Source: Symbiodinium natans (taxonomy: Eukaryota > Sar > Dinophyceae > Suessiales > Symbiodiniaceae). Taken from it: 60,000 nucleotides of DNA. Positions 44,586 to 57,599 of this stretch are shown piece by piece. The stretch's first letter is position 1; each line of letters opens with the position of its first letter. The notes under the pieces were generated by a model, which had not been told where the DNA came from, made no database searches, and saw only the letters and a list, made by a program, of their open reading frames with translations. The DNA lies in contig CAJNDS010002117.1 of NCBI GenBank assembly GCA_905221605.1, positions 355,001 to 415,000 on the forward strand, read 5' to 3'. Both the position numbers and the translations under genes were made by a program.

Positions 44586-45890
44586 CTGCATGTCTGTCTC
44601 TGTCCGTCTTTGTGTTTGTTTCCGTGTCTGTGTTCGCCAAGTTTCAACATGATCGGGCGAGAGAGGGAGGGTTGCTATGTTGAGGCATTGGCCTCACGTG
44701 CCTTCGCATCGATGTTGAACTCCAACTCCGACTCCGCGGAGACATAAGATTGTTACGACCTCGAACTCATGCCCGAACCAGAGTTTTGGAACTCGATTTC
44801 AGGATTCGGGAGTTGCGGTCTCTCAGGAGTTTTTTGGGCTTAGAAGTCGGGTGAAGCTCGGCCTATGAGAATCGGCCCTCCGCAGCTCCAGGTTCGGCTC
44901 ACCGAGGCTCATTGTTCGCGATTGTGCGGCTCGCCAACCCGAGGCCGGGAATGAAACACAATGCATTTCGATGAAACAGGGCCATGACCCCTTGGGCCTC
45001 GGGAGTCGTTTTAAGAAGTCGTTGTTATTGTCGGCACCGTCTGGGACTTTTAAGAGGCCAGCTGCTCTTCGAGCTGCTGCGTGAGGCCATGCGAAGTTCA
45101 AATCAGACACAACCTTAGCAGGCAGAAAAGGTGCTTGCCCTCCTTGCCGCAGTTCAGATCAGACTCTGTAGTTTGCTGCTGCCTTTTGGGCTTACAAAGC
45201 TCTCATTGCAGCTTCAAGCGAACCGTACTCCATGCTCTCACTACAAGCCTAGCATCGCAGCAAGCATGTCTACGGGACAGAACTCAGGGGCCATGTCGAG
45301 TCAAAACGAGCTTCGTTAGCACAATCAGCACGCCTGGCCAACTGCAACCAAGTCTAGCGATCCGCTGTGCCGGCATGACCCGGCTGTCAGCAAGTCTTGG
45401 CTCTGCGGCAGGCCAGCGGAACCGTCCAAAGTAGAGGCATAGCAGCAATTCTGTGTGAAGTCCGCGTGCTTTTCTGCCAGGCTTCTGGATCGCTGCAGTC
45501 CTTCTGTGGACGTATGCAGCAGGCGCTTAGCGTGTTGGACCATCTTGTCTACAGACCCTGAGAGCCATGGGAAAACTTTACCACTACTATCTGCTGCAAT
45601 TATACCTTTTGTATAGTAGGTTTGGAGCCTTCCACCACAGGTCAGGATGCCTGCAGAGCTGGAGATGATTGCCCAGCTACAGAGGACATCCTTCCAGGGA
45701 TAGCTCGCAGATAGCTTGAAGCCGATGAATCATCGGGGACATCGGGGGGTTTTTTGAGGCAACAAGTACGCTGCAATAGCAAGGGCCTTCCCCATGAGGT
45801 TGCATTAAGGCATGCCTTGCGCGAGACGGCTGGTTCTGGGCTCTGTTCGCTTGTGTGTTTCATCCTGCTGAGGGCATCCTGTGGCTTGGC
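44240..45890. other. No recognisable gene
   Basis: A TG microsatellite lies at 44550-44582. Remaining ORFs are short and without motifs. Confidence 0.4.
44550..44582 (+). repeat. TG microsatellite
   Basis: An uninterrupted TG run followed by degenerate TGTCTGTC/TTTGTG words to about 44635. Confidence 0.9.
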
Positions 45891-45894
45891 CATC

Positions 45895-45998
45895 TGATCA
45901 CTTCTCTGCATTATGGTCCCTTTCTGGGGCTACTGTTATAAGGGGGCCCCGAGTATTTAAGGTACCCTAGAAGGGACCATAATTCAGAGACGTGACCA
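45895..45998. repeat. 104-bp imperfect palindrome (fold-back element)
   Basis: The two halves are mirror complements about a GGGGCCCC centre at 45943-45950. The left arm reads TCACTTCTCTGCATTATGGT and the right arm, complemented, TCACGTCTCTGAATTATGGT; CCCTTTCTGGGG then pairs with CCCTTCTAGGG. Outer arms (about 30 bp) are better conserved than the inner part. It could be a small inverted-repeat element or a regulatory hairpin. Confidence 0.75.
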
Positions 45999-45999
45999 T

Positions 46000-46657
46000 A
46001 TGCAGTTGTTCAGGGCCGCTTTGAATTGCGGGGCCCGCTGCTCTGAAGTCAATGACCCTCACGCCCACGCGTGTCACCCACACAAATGGTCATTTTTTTT
46101 GGAGGGCCAGGACTTCGATACTCAGAACCTATCGCTGGCCCTGAGGATGCCCCCAGAGCCGCAATGTAAATTGCAATCTTTGGGAGTTTGGTTTCCTTTT
46201 TTTGTTCTGCCCTGTATGCAAGGTACTGAAAGTCTCACCTTATAAAGATTGCCTGGCATCGGTTCGGAGGGCGGTTGCTTTTAGAGTCAAGAGCTGGGAT
46301 GGCAGTGGCTGTGTCAGGACGAGAGCCGAGACACCTCGGCACTGGTGCAGCTGGAGCATCTCGGCTTGATGTGGGACCTGGGATTATAATCCGAAAGGGC
46401 ATCATCGGCTCCCAATCTGACATGGGGAAGACGAAGAGCAGGGCGGTGTGGAAGCTTTGGCGGTTGCGGCTGAAAACATTCATTCTTGCTTTGGCTGTCA
46501 GGCTGTCGTCCTCAAGAACTGCACAGCTGGACTTGCAGACCCAGAGTGTGTCTCGGATTTTTCTCGTTGAATGCTTTTGCATGAAGCAGTCCGTGCAGAA
46601 GTTGGTTTTTCACTGTCTTCAAAACTCCGCCGATGTTCATATCATACAAGTATTACC

Positions 46658-46692
<35 letters not shown>

Positions 46693-47288
46693 GATTTTTT
46701 ATATGTGTAAAAATGGTCGCCCCACTAAATGGACCCAGTTTGGCTTCTTTCTTGTTGGTATCCTTGAGGGAAGATGGTTTGTTTTCCTAGCACCCTGAAG
46801 AAAAGACGCATATATGTTGGTTTTTCATGAGCCAGTGATCGGAAAACTGTTGTTGCCGGGGCAAAGATGGGTTATGGAGATTTTCTGACGCAAAAGAGAT
46901 TTCTTCCCAGGGCAAAGGCAGTCTCAAGCCCAAAGCACACCTTTTCCCGCAAAGCCGAAGAAGCAAAACCACAATTGTTTTTCACTACCTATGGGGCTGC
47001 ACCTTCAACCGATGTTTTTTTGGCTTTAGACGAGACAAGATGCTGTTTCGTTTGGAGCCATCTAGGGGAGAAGATGATTGTCTATCACCCTGTGACCGAC
47101 AACCTTTTTTTTTCCCGGAGAAAGATGTTTTTTTGTTTTATTGCTTCTTCCTGAGCCAACCATCTTTTTGCAAGGGAACAGATGGATTTCGGAGATTTTG
47201 AAATGTGAGTTGTTTCTTCATTTTCTTTCATGTCTAGCTTACTTCGCAGATTGCTTTTGCGTGTGTGTTCCACTCAATGAACTCTGCA
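46000..47288. other. No firmly recognisable gene
   Basis: A 171-codon plus-strand ORF at 46275-46790 has mixed composition and runs into an AT microsatellite at about 46657-46692, which argues against it. Two stretches near 46830-46895 and 47150-47205 resemble each other (GAGCCA, then AGATGG, then GGAGATTTT), perhaps an old duplication. Confidence 0.3.
46657..46692. repeat. AT microsatellite
   Basis: Alternating AT run with one ATAC interruption. Confidence 0.9.
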
Positions 47289-47289
47289 G

Positions 47290-48517
47290 GCTGGTGGGCG
47301 TCTGACAAGCCCAACCCTGACACTGGCAGACTTCAAGAAAGGGTCCACGGCTTGTTACGACCGAGGAGCGGAACAAACCTGGGCAGTTGTTGACTCGCAC
47401 CTTCACGCCCGACCATTTGGGGGTCCACCAGTGCCGTTTGCGGATTTGCTGGGCAGGCTGAGGAGGGCCGGCATCCTCTTTACGACGTTGTATGGCATTG
47501 GCCAACGCCTGCCGATTGATTCTACATGCACTTACTACTTGGACTGCCCTGGTGAGAAGATAACACCAAGCTTGAAGAATGATTTCTTCAATGCACAAAG
47601 TGTCCTAGACAACAGCCAGGCGTTGGCTGAGAGCCCAGTTGGCCCGATGATTACACTCTCTATGTCCTTCCTCAACCTCCACAAGGCGGAGGAAATTCTT
47701 GACAAGATGAAGTTGCTCCAAGCGGAGTTTCCCAAAATGTTTAAGTGGGTCGGCGAGATCAACTTGGTAAAGCAAGCGCTATGGAAGAACGAGCAGGGCC
47801 TCCCCGTGAGCCTGGAGTCGATTAAGACGTGGGGGCCCTTCATGGCGGAGCTCCGGAAACAGGACATCCCCTTGGCCTTGCATGCTGACCTTGGGGATGA
47901 CCGGGATGGCAAGAAGTTCTTGCCCCTGATGGATGAGGTCCTGAAGCTGTATCCAGAGAACAAGCTCATCTGGATGCATCTCGGTGGGCTTTCGAAGCAG
48001 TTGGATCCCAAGCTGTCTGCTTCACTCCTGCAGAAGCCTACGTCCATTGAGGAGCATGTGGAGCTCATCAAGCAAAGGCTGCAGAAGAATCCCAAACTCA
48101 TGATCGACCTCTCTTGGGACATTCTTTATGACAATATCTATTCTTCCCCGGCTGAAGAGAAGCCCTACATCAAGCTCATTAATGACTTCCCGACGCGATT
48201 CTTGAGTGGCTCGGACCATGTGGCATCAGTCGTCAAGACAGAGGATGCGTACAGTGCCGGGCTCAGATTTTTGGTCTGTCGTCTGCTATCCATTTCAAGC
48301 CGGCCGTTGCCAGCAGCGTCAACAGAGCTCTGTGGCAATGGCGCCTGTCAGACATCCCTTTGTCATCCTTTGTTCTGTTGCAGCCTGTCCCTGTCAAGGA
48401 CACGAAATCAATAAAACCAGCGAAATCTACCGGCATTTGAGTGATGATGCCTTTCGCCGCATTGCACTTGGCCAAAATTTTTTCGAAGTGGCAGGCCTGT
48501 TTGTTGTCAGTTCATGA
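47290..48517 (+). CDS. Metal-dependent amidohydrolase-like protein, first tandem copy
   Basis: Two exons are seen: 47290-48253 and 48399-48517 (stop). A GT-AG intron joins them and keeps the frame (AYR then HEINKTSEIYRHLSDDAF). The exon starts inside the protein after an AG acceptor, so an upstream exon with the start codon is missing. The protein has [13 protein letters not shown], where His-x-His is the usual first metal ligand of amidohydrolase TIM barrels. Later candidates are LALHADLGDD, LIWMHLGGLSK, LMIDLSWDILYD and RFLSGSDHV, where a second set of His and Asp residues would complete the site. The substrate cannot be told. The second copy lies 0.6 kb downstream on the same strand and is about two-thirds identical by eye. 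Confidence 0.78.
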
Positions 48518-49149
48518 GACGCCGAGACTCATGAGCGTGGCTTCAGGAAACTTCTCAGGGTGAATTCCAGACTTGACCGTGCCTGCAGAGGACTGGATTT
48601 CACTGCCCCGGGCATTTGCGAGGTCGCGCGAGCTTGAGAAGTAAGCCCACAGCAGCACTTGCCGTCGGCCGTGGCTTATGTTAACAGCCAGAGCCGATTT
48701 CGCTGGCAGGCTGCGCCTCCGACAAAGCAGCCACATGCCCAGAAGCTGGCCCAGGCAACTTGGAGACATCCCACGGTCTGCGATCATCATGTCCACATGT
48801 GCCAGGTTCGGCCTCCGGCAAAGCCAAAATCCGAGAAACAGGCAGGAAGAATCTGTGATGTTCATGTAACAAACCTGAATGAGCATCATGCCATTCATGC
48901 TTGTCTGAGCACCCTGCAACGCAGGCAGAGGCCATTGAGCAGGTGCGCAGAGCATTCATGTTTACTACGTGTTAGTGAAACGTCTTGATAGCGCAGCCGA
49001 CTTACAACCAAAGCAGCATGCTGGGCTGGCCCAGGCGGCTCCTTCCCCGAAGAAGCCTTCTGCAAAGACGCCGAAGGCTGGAAAGCAGGCCTGGGATACA
49101 ACATGTGGTCATCAGAGTCGATTTCTCCATTCCGTGCGTTGGCGCGCGC
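48518..49149. other. Spacer between the amidohydrolase copies
   Basis: Short ORFs only. The 5' exons of the second copy may lie here; the open frame of its main exon extends back to ATG at 48969 through a basic Ala/Pro/Lys-rich stretch. Confidence 0.35.
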
Positions 49150-50203
49150 AGCAGGTTGAAGATGCGGCATCAGCGGCACCAGCGGCACCAGCATTCATAC
49201 AGAACACCCCACCCCTCTCCCTGGCGGATTTTGCGGCGGACTCTTCGACCTGCTATGATCGCATTGCATTCGACCAGTGGCCAGTGGTTGATGCACATCT
49301 CCATGCACGGCCTTTTGGAGGTCCTCCTGTGCCATTCGACCAGTTGATTGAGAGGCTGCGGCGTGCGGGCATCCTCTTTGCTAATCTCTACGGGATCGGC
49401 CAGCGCCTCCCAATCGACTCCAACTGTACCTACTACCTCGACTGCCCGGGAACCCCCATTCGACCGAGCTTGAAGAATGATTTCTTCAACGCCCAGAGCA
49501 TCCTGGACAACGATGAAACTCTCTCGACGAGCCCGGTTGGGCCAGTGCTCACACCATCCATGTCTTTTTTCGATCTGCATGCGAGTCCCAAAGACAATGT
49601 CAAGAAGATGAAACTATTGCAGCAGGAGTTCCCAGGCATGTTCAAGTGGGTTGGAGAGATCAATGTCGTCAAGCAGGCGCTCTGGAAGAACGACCAAGGT
49701 TTGCCGGTCAACATCAGCTCGATCAAAACCTGGTCGCCCTTCATGGCTGAGTTGCGCAAGCAAGACATCCCCATTGCGCTGCACAGTGACTTGGGGGATC
49801 AGTCGAATGGGGAGAAGTTCCTGAGCCTTATGGATGAGATACTCAAGCGGTACCCCAAGAATAAGATTGTATGGGTCCACATGGCGGGACTTTCAAAACA
49901 ACTTGATCCCAAACTTGCGTTGGTTCAGTTACCCTTGGTGGCACCCCTCACAATTCAGAGCCACGTGAAGCTCATTAAAGAGCGCTTGGACAAGCATCCA
50001 AACCTGTTCATCGACTTGTCTTGGGACGTGCTGTATGATGAGATTTACGACAACAGCGCCGAGGAGCCTCGAAGACATCCTTGTAGAACGAGCTTCATTA
50101 AAAGTAATCCAAGGAGGGAACGCTTGCCCGACTCAGAGATTCTTGCCCTAGGAGCGTCGGTATGTTGACCTGCTGAATGCCTACCCCACAAGGCCTGAGC
50201 ACA
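49150..50203 (+). CDS. Metal-dependent amidohydrolase-like protein, second tandem copy, 3' end missing
   Basis: The main exon (about 49150-50063) is collinear with the first copy: [75 protein letters not shown] and [16 protein letters not shown]. Metal ligand positions are conserved. A second exon at about 50155-50192 reads [13 protein letters not shown], matching the first copy's YIKLINDFPTR. A donor then leads straight into a 790-bp microsatellite. The last conserved pieces (LSGSDHV and the SDDAFRRIALGQN exon) were not found before the convergent CAX gene at 51482, so this copy is either truncated or has a remote last exon. If the frame is open from 48969 the N-terminus gains a basic leader. 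Confidence 0.72.
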
Positions 50204-50993
<790 letters not shown>

Positions 50994-51481
50994 ATCTCAC
51001 ACCAGTCCAGCAGGTGGGACGCTAACATGTCTTGCAGATTGGGAACTGTTGAGTTTAGGTGGTCATCAGGTGGGGCACAGTCATCTGCAACAAGATGAAG
51101 CACAAACAAGCTGGAGTGCAGCAACCAATGTTTCAATCTTTCTCGACATTGTCACAGCAAGCGCGAAGCATGCGTCCTCGTCGCGTGAAACAAGAGCGGT
51201 GGTTTGGCAGAAGCTGCCGGATGGATGCCATACAAAGTGCAACACTTGGACTTAGTTACGTTAGGAAGCGGCAAAGCTGAATATGCCCGAAGGCGCCGAA
51301 GCCACTGCTGGCATCCAGCAGTACCTTTCGCCAAAGGTACAGAGTTAATTCGCAGACGTATTAGTCGGATACAGTGCGGATACGCCACATGGAGGGCCGC
51401 CGCAATTTGGAGCAGGAGCCTGCCTGGAACTTGATAAAGTGAAACGTGAACTTCCGCTACAGTGTGCGCTCAGTGCCCTTC
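50994..51481. other. Convergent intergenic spacer
   Basis: No exon of the second amidohydrolase and no extension of the CAX gene is visible. Only short ORFs. Confidence 0.4.
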
Positions 51482-54400
51482 TTAGTCAGGTATGTACCAG
51501 CAGATGATGGCAATCAAGACATAGATGGCAATGAGAATCGATCCTTCTAGCCAGTTTGAGCAGCCATCCTGCAAGGCAGTGTGCGTGATGAACACAGAGA
51601 GAATCATCACCGTGGTGTCGAAGATCCGGAAATCTAAAGACATCGGCACATCAAAAGCCTTAGAAGCATTGCGCCATCTCCAGGGCTGACACGATGCAGC
51701 TTTGGGTACTTTTGTCCGCAGGAGCAAGGAGGCTTCATGTGACAATGGGCCAACAGGAAGGCGCACTTTATCACAGAGCGACAGCCCAACAAACACGGAT
51801 ACACGAAAAGAACATGCACCACAAACACCCAGCCCGAGCATCATGAAGGCAGGGCTACACAACGGAAGAGCAACTCAAGCTAAGTTTGTTGCAAATCTCA
51901 GAACTCATAAACGGTCAGAGATTTGCACTCAGCACTTGTCAATGACCCTTCTCCGGCGTGTCTTGAATGACTGAGCATGTCCGCAAGCCCGCCTGCCAGA
52001 GCCACTGAGCCCCGCACCCAGCCAACAATCACCGAGAATGGCACCACAAGCAAAGCTATCTGGGTCGATGATCCCACGGCGACCCCCAACGCTAAGTCCA
52101 TCTTGCCCTTTGCAGCGACGGTGACTGCAGTTGCATGCTCTGCGGCATTTCCAACGATTGGCAATAGGATCACGCCGATGAACGCTCCTGACCAGGACTC
52201 GCTCCGTGCACACATCGTAACCTTCACTATGGGACTCAGCATCGCCTGGCTGCTCATGTCGTGACAACATCCCCCCTCGCCCTGCCATGGTCCCTGTATA
52301 GACTCTTATGCGATGATAGAGTAGGCATCCACCACTTCTCTTATCTGGATCAGAGACTCTGGATAGGTATGTACTGCTTCTGTGCAGTCCGTCGATTTCC
52401 CATGGACCCTGTGCTTTGCATTGCTTAGCTCATCATAGACCCTACCCGTACCTGTACCGGTGAGAATAGGTGTCTATCGCTTTTACTGTGGGCAGCCCCG
52501 TGCTGCAGCTTGTCGTTTCTCTCCCCGGCATGTACCAAAGACAATCTCCTGGCAGGCCGTACTCCTCGGTGACACCCTCGATAGAATCCACAAGGAACTC
52601 GGAGCACACCGCCACGGCGAGGGTGGCAAGGAGCCTCACATGTCATCTCGTGAATCTCGTGTCTATTCCTGGCACCCACCGGGCACCCTGTTACCCCACT
52701 CATCGCAGATGGAATCCCGACCGACAAGCGATTGAGACTGGACTGCCCTATCCTTCCTGTGCCCAAGAGGACCCTCCTGATTCCTTGCTCACATTTGCTC
52801 ACTCCCCCCTGTGAGTGGACCTTGTGAAGGCACGCCCCGCCCAGCAGCCCTGTCTACAGACCCCTCCAACTAGACAAATGAGGGATCTGCAATGGTCAAG
52901 ACGCCAAATTTGGAAGCTCCTGGCTCAAAAAAAACCCTCGCAATCTTCTGGGCTTTGCTCACACATCTTAAACATTTCTCCATGAAGCCGCTTGAAGTGC
53001 CAAAGGCAACCCCCATTAACGAGTGGGAAACTCCTAAACCCAAATGTCAAAGCAACAACAAAATCTCTTGGCCCATTGTGCTGGTATCTAGCCAGACCCA
53101 AATCGACAAAGCGATGAGAGCCAATGCCGGGGGGTGTTCGCCCAAACGAGCCCGGACTAGAGAGACCTCTCAAGGTCAAAACGCCGACTTTTTAAAGCCT
53201 CGCAGCTAAGCCCCAATGACGCCAAGTGGCAACAGTAGGACCGAGGAGCAAGCGGAAATGGAAGCATCCTCGTCCTCACTGGAAACCAGCTTGGCTTGGC
53301 ATGTTGGAGCGTGCTGTGCACTGTGGAACCATTCCAACAGATTCAGTAGATAGTTTCGGCAGAAGCGCAAGAAAGTGGTTAGCAAGCGGTGGCAGGAGCG
53401 TGGCAAAAACAACAGATAGCTCCTCCTCACCCTCCGCGGCGAAAAGGTGTGCATGGGTGAAGAGCTGAAAGATGAGGAAAAGCACCTAGGGCGAGCTCAA
53501 ACTTGCAGGCAGGTGAGACCTATTCATCAAAGGAAAGATAGGAAAGCACTCAGCCAACACTCCGTATGGAGGGAACTGCTCCAAAAAGACATCAAATGTT
53601 AACGATTCCTTGTCGAGCGCCGACCAAGCACCTAGAACTTATCATGCTAACCTATCTTGCTCCACGGGTCAACTATTTTCTATCTCCTTGTTCCATGCAT
53701 GCCAATTAGGAACCCTTGCGCTTCGCCGTTGCGTCCCTTGCGCGTGCCTGCGCGCGCGAGGCTTTCTCGATATTTTTGGGTTTGCTGAGTGAAGCATCCC
53801 TGACAACAAGCTTGTGCAAAGCTTGGTTTCGCTCTTGTGTGAGCCTGCGCACACACCCTTCGATCATAATCATGTCACAAGAGCCCGTCAAAAAAGAACA
53901 AGTCTCTCATGAAGGGATAAGGAATCGCAGCAATTCCTAGGACTCTGGAAAACAGGGGCTTGTCATGGGAAGAATCATGGCGAAGCATGCCCCTTCTACT
54001 CTCAAAGAGTAGAGGAACATAGACGCCCGCAATCACCGCCGAGGAGATGCGTGAGATGCTCAGCACATCCTCCGTGGAGGTGTTCTCCTAGGACAAGGCC
54101 CCAAGCCAGGAGTGCTGAGCCCATTCACAGGGTGCCAGTTCTCTTCGAGGCTTTAACGGGTTCCCTTACCCTAAGCGATATAAAATGATAAGTGTATGTG
54201 TTTATATGTTTTGCAGTTTTGCAGAACAGGCCAAGGTGCCATGCAATTGTAGATTGTGGGTAAGGCCAGAGCAATGGACCCCAGTGTCAAGCAGGTCATG
54301 TTGGCCGAGGCCCCCTTGGCGCTGAATTTGCTCTCTTTCTCGTGCACAACCCCAGCGGCAAAGAAGGACATGCCAAGGACCAGTAGCCTGAGACTCTGAG

Positions 54401-54984
54401 ACAGTCAATTTTCTGAGATGCTTCCTGCAAGATGCCACATAAACACGTTCAGAGAACAACACAAATTATGAAAGCTCACACGCTCAAGGACTTAAACAGA
54501 CCTTTTCCTGACTTTTGGGGACGAGGTGCATGTTGGAGAGGATGGACCCCAAGAGGCTTCCCTGCACTACATTGACAAGGCCGGCCTTGATGGCGTTCAC
54601 CGTTACGATCATCTCCACTGCGTTCCCAAAGGTTGCATTCAAGAGCCCGCCGATCATCTGGCCCGTGTGGGAGGCCAAGGCTTCCGTGGAGGCACCCAAG
54701 ATTGCAGCCAAAGGCACGATCGCCACGAAGTTGCACGAAAAGCGCGCTGCGGCACTCCAGTGCGCAAAGTGGCTGTAGACTCCTAGGGGCACAAAGACAA
54801 GGAGGACGTTCATCGGGGTGCACAGGATCTGGCCAACTCCGTGGCATTCCCTGCTGCAGCCATCCTGACCTTCTTCGACCTTGCCTGTGAGGGGCTGCTG
54901 GGGACCAGGCACATCTGAGTCATGTTGAGAAACATGGCTGTATCCTAACTGGCCCGGGTGTTGGCCCAGGTGTGACATCGCCAC
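51482..54984 (-). CDS. Ca2+/H+ (cation/proton) exchanger of the CAX family, seven exons
   Basis: Membrane antiporter that uses the proton gradient to move Ca2+ (or Mn2+) into vacuoles or acidic stores. Exons on the minus strand: 54984-54530, about 54387-54245, 54087-53999, 53464-53417, 52636-52549, 52187-52018 and 51658-51482 (stop TAA). Exon 1 has [10 protein letters not shown] and the first signature [16 protein letters not shown]. Exon 2 gives [12 protein letters not shown]. Exon 4 has the His/acidic loop ([16 protein letters not shown]). Exon 5 has [21 protein letters not shown]. Exon 6 has the second signature [20 protein letters not shown] and [13 protein letters not shown]. Exon 7 gives [14 protein letters not shown] and ends [17 protein letters not shown]. 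Both catalytic Glu residues (GNAVE, GNAAE) are present. A micro-exon between exons 4 and 5 may be missing. Introns 1 and 5 need GC and GA donors. Confidence 0.9.
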
Positions 54985-56570
54985 TAGGTCGACTTTGGAC
55001 GGCGCGATGCACGCCTAAGAGGATCGGCCGCGGATACCCATTGCCCGGATGGTTTCCCTGGTTCCTAAATCCCAAGACCTACGTCAGCTGAGCTTTATTT
55101 ACAATGCCTGAGCCTTTCCTGTCGTGTACCACATGGGTTTGGCTGAGTTGAGCTTGCACATTTTGCATGGATGGCACTGTGCACGAGCACATTCTGGCAC
55201 CCTCGAAACAAATATGGCGATGGTCAGGGAGCGGCTGAAAGCAGGAGTACCCCAAAGACTGGAGACAACAGCTGTGTGCAAGGATCCGAGCCCGTGATCT
55301 TCAATCCCAAATTTATACGAATCTGTCTTGAACGCCACAGCTTAAAGTCGGATGCTGCTGTGCCCTATCCACCCGCAGCAAGTTTCGCCTCGATTGGTGC
55401 AAAGTGGCCAGCCACTGCAGTTATTGAGACTTTCAACTTTCAAGGGGCTACTGCAATTTCTGAGAATCGGAACTGGCTTTTGTTTGGCGAATGATGAAGG
55501 GCCTCCATCGAGGCGTGGTCGCTTCGCATCCGGCTCGATCGACCTGGCACCACATGGGAGATATTCCAGGGGGCTTAAAAAGCTTAGAAACGTCCGGTCT
55601 TGACCTTCCAGAGGATTTTGATGGCTTGTGCCGGCCCATGTTGCATCTGCCCCTCCATACTGTTTCCACAGTTTTCACACAGTCAACGGAGTCAACGGTC
55701 AGTCAGCAGTACAGTTAACACTACTGAAATGCAGTGTTAACCAATATTTCTTCAGATTGATATCCAGTCGTCAAAAGACGATTAACCAAAAAAATCGCAA
55801 ATACATTCAGGAGCCTTTCGGGAATGTCGGGGACTGGACAATATAGATTTCGCTGAAACTCATGTCTTTCCGTTTATCTTACTCTAGAGCCGTCAGTAAG
55901 TAAGTGGTGCAGGATTTCTGCCATCAACCGTGAGTCCTTGCCCCATCCTTCCACTCTCAACCCCGCATTTGTTATAATGTAACTGCACCAAAGCAAGTCG
56001 TGGCAGGAATGCACATCTGGTAACATCCAGGAAACCTCTCACCTGTCCAGCTTGGCATGTCATGGCATGTGCCACGAATGGAGAACATCGGACACATACA
56101 GCAGATTCAAACATGAGAGGCCTGACCCTGAAGCTGCTCAATCTAGATTAACTTATCTGTGGGAGCAACCCACAAGCCTAGAGTCGCCGTAGTGCCGTAG
56201 ACATGGGCAATAGCAATGGCTCGTACCCCACAAGCTACAAGCGAAGAAGCTGCACCAGACTCACGGTTTTTCTCCACAACCTTAAACGGCTAGAACAATT
56301 CATACATACCCATCTATACATCTGTATACGCATATGCCATGATGCATCTTCAATATGCATTTGTGCTTATTGATAGGTATTTATCTCTATTTGTAGCTAT
56401 TGTACATATATACATAAATATATGGTACCCCCCCCCCCAGTTATCCACACCTTTTCTGCTTGTTTTGTGTTTTTCTTGTCCTGGCACTGCGTAGTTCTGC
56501 TTTTCGTTCGTGCAGCGTGTTGATTTCTGTTTTCTTTCTTTCTTTATATCTGGTTGCTTATCTATATGTT
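54985..56570. other. No recognisable gene
   Basis: Upstream of the CAX gene. A 107-codon plus-strand ORF at 55171-55494 has no motif. A C-run lies at 56429-56439. Nothing else is supported. Confidence 0.4.
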
Positions 56571-56610
56571 TATATTGCACCAGCAGAGACCGCTACAAAC
56601 CGTACAAGGC

Positions 56611-56680
56611 CCCTGGAACCAAGAACCAAGATTGCAGGGCAAGACCTCCCTGCAATCTTGGTTCTTGGTTCTTGGTTCCG
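56611..56680. repeat. Hairpin with a perfect 24-bp stem
   Basis: The left arm at 56616-56639 (GAACCAAGAACCAAG then ATTGCAGGG) is the exact complement of the right arm at 56648-56671, with an 8-base loop. Flanks are partly complementary too: CCGTACAAGGCCCC on the left, GGGGCCGGTACAA on the right. The right side carries an extra CTTGGTT word. Confidence 0.85.
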
Positions 56681-56699
56681 GGGGTGGGGCCGGTACAAC

Positions 56700-57060
56700 T
56701 TGTACCGTTTTGTACCGTTTTGTACCGGCCCGTGTGTCTCGACAAGTTTAAGGATTTCAAGGGCTTTGGAAAATTCAAAAGGGCCGGGCCTTTTCCCAAA
56801 ATAACTATTTTGTTTCAAAATTTCAAGGGTTTAAGGAATTTACGGATTTTAAAAAGTTCAAACGGGCCGGGCCTTTCCCAAAATGATTTAACTTTTTTCA
56901 TGTTTTGACGGAGTTTAAAGTATTTAAGTGGCCTTTTACATTCCTTAAAATCCTTAAAATTTTGAAAGCCAGAGGCCTTTCAAAATCTTAAGGAGTTTGA
57001 GGGCTTTAACGAATTGAAGGGTCCGATTAAATTCCAAAACTTTGAAAGGGGAAACGGAAC
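56700..57060. repeat. Degenerate AT-rich repeats with GGGCCGGGCCTTT module
   Basis: The module GGGCCGGGCCTTT(T)CCCAAAAT occurs twice, near 56780 and 56865, separated by AAGGATTTTAAAGG-like words. TTGTACCGTT is repeated in tandem near 56699-56730. Confidence 0.6.
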
Positions 57061-57450
57061 CATCAAATAGTACGTAAAGGTGAGTCGTACACAGGGCTAT
57101 AAGGCTCTAATCCTATAGGTAATGCCTCCACCTTAAACCTTTGAACCCTCTAGGCCTGTAGGTTTAAACCCTATAGGGCTAACCCCGTGAGGGCTTTAGA
57201 GATAAACCTTGAAAAATCCTGAACCGTTGAACTTTATGGGGTTTAAAGGTTTAAAGACCTAAGGTCTGGGCATGTATACCTTCAGCACCTCTAGGGTTAA
57301 ATCTTTTGAGACTCTTAGAGCCCCACAGGCTTTCAGGGTTGTGACCTTAAAGAGCTTAGGATTTGGAGTTAAATGCCTAAACCGTAAGCCCTTATGGTTT
57401 AAACTCTATGGGCTTATAAACCTTGAAGACCCCTAAACCTTTGAACCCGA
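57060..57450. repeat. Degenerate TTTAAACCCTATAGGG-type repeats, first block
   Basis: Many short words such as AAACCTTTGAACCCT, AAACCCTATAGGGCT and GGGGTTTAAAGG in both orientations. A very similar block is at 58290-58640. The units look like decayed telomere-type DNA with palindromic CCTATAGG centres. Confidence 0.6.
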
Positions 57451-57599
57451 TGCCTGCTGAATTCTTTGCATTTCCACCAAGCCCTAAAACCAGAGGCATA
57501 ACCATATGGGATTTTAGATTTAGGGATTTGCGCCTCAAGCCTTATCCGCCGACCCCAGCTTTGAGCGGGGGAGGCGCTAGTGAAGACTCCATGGCGTCG

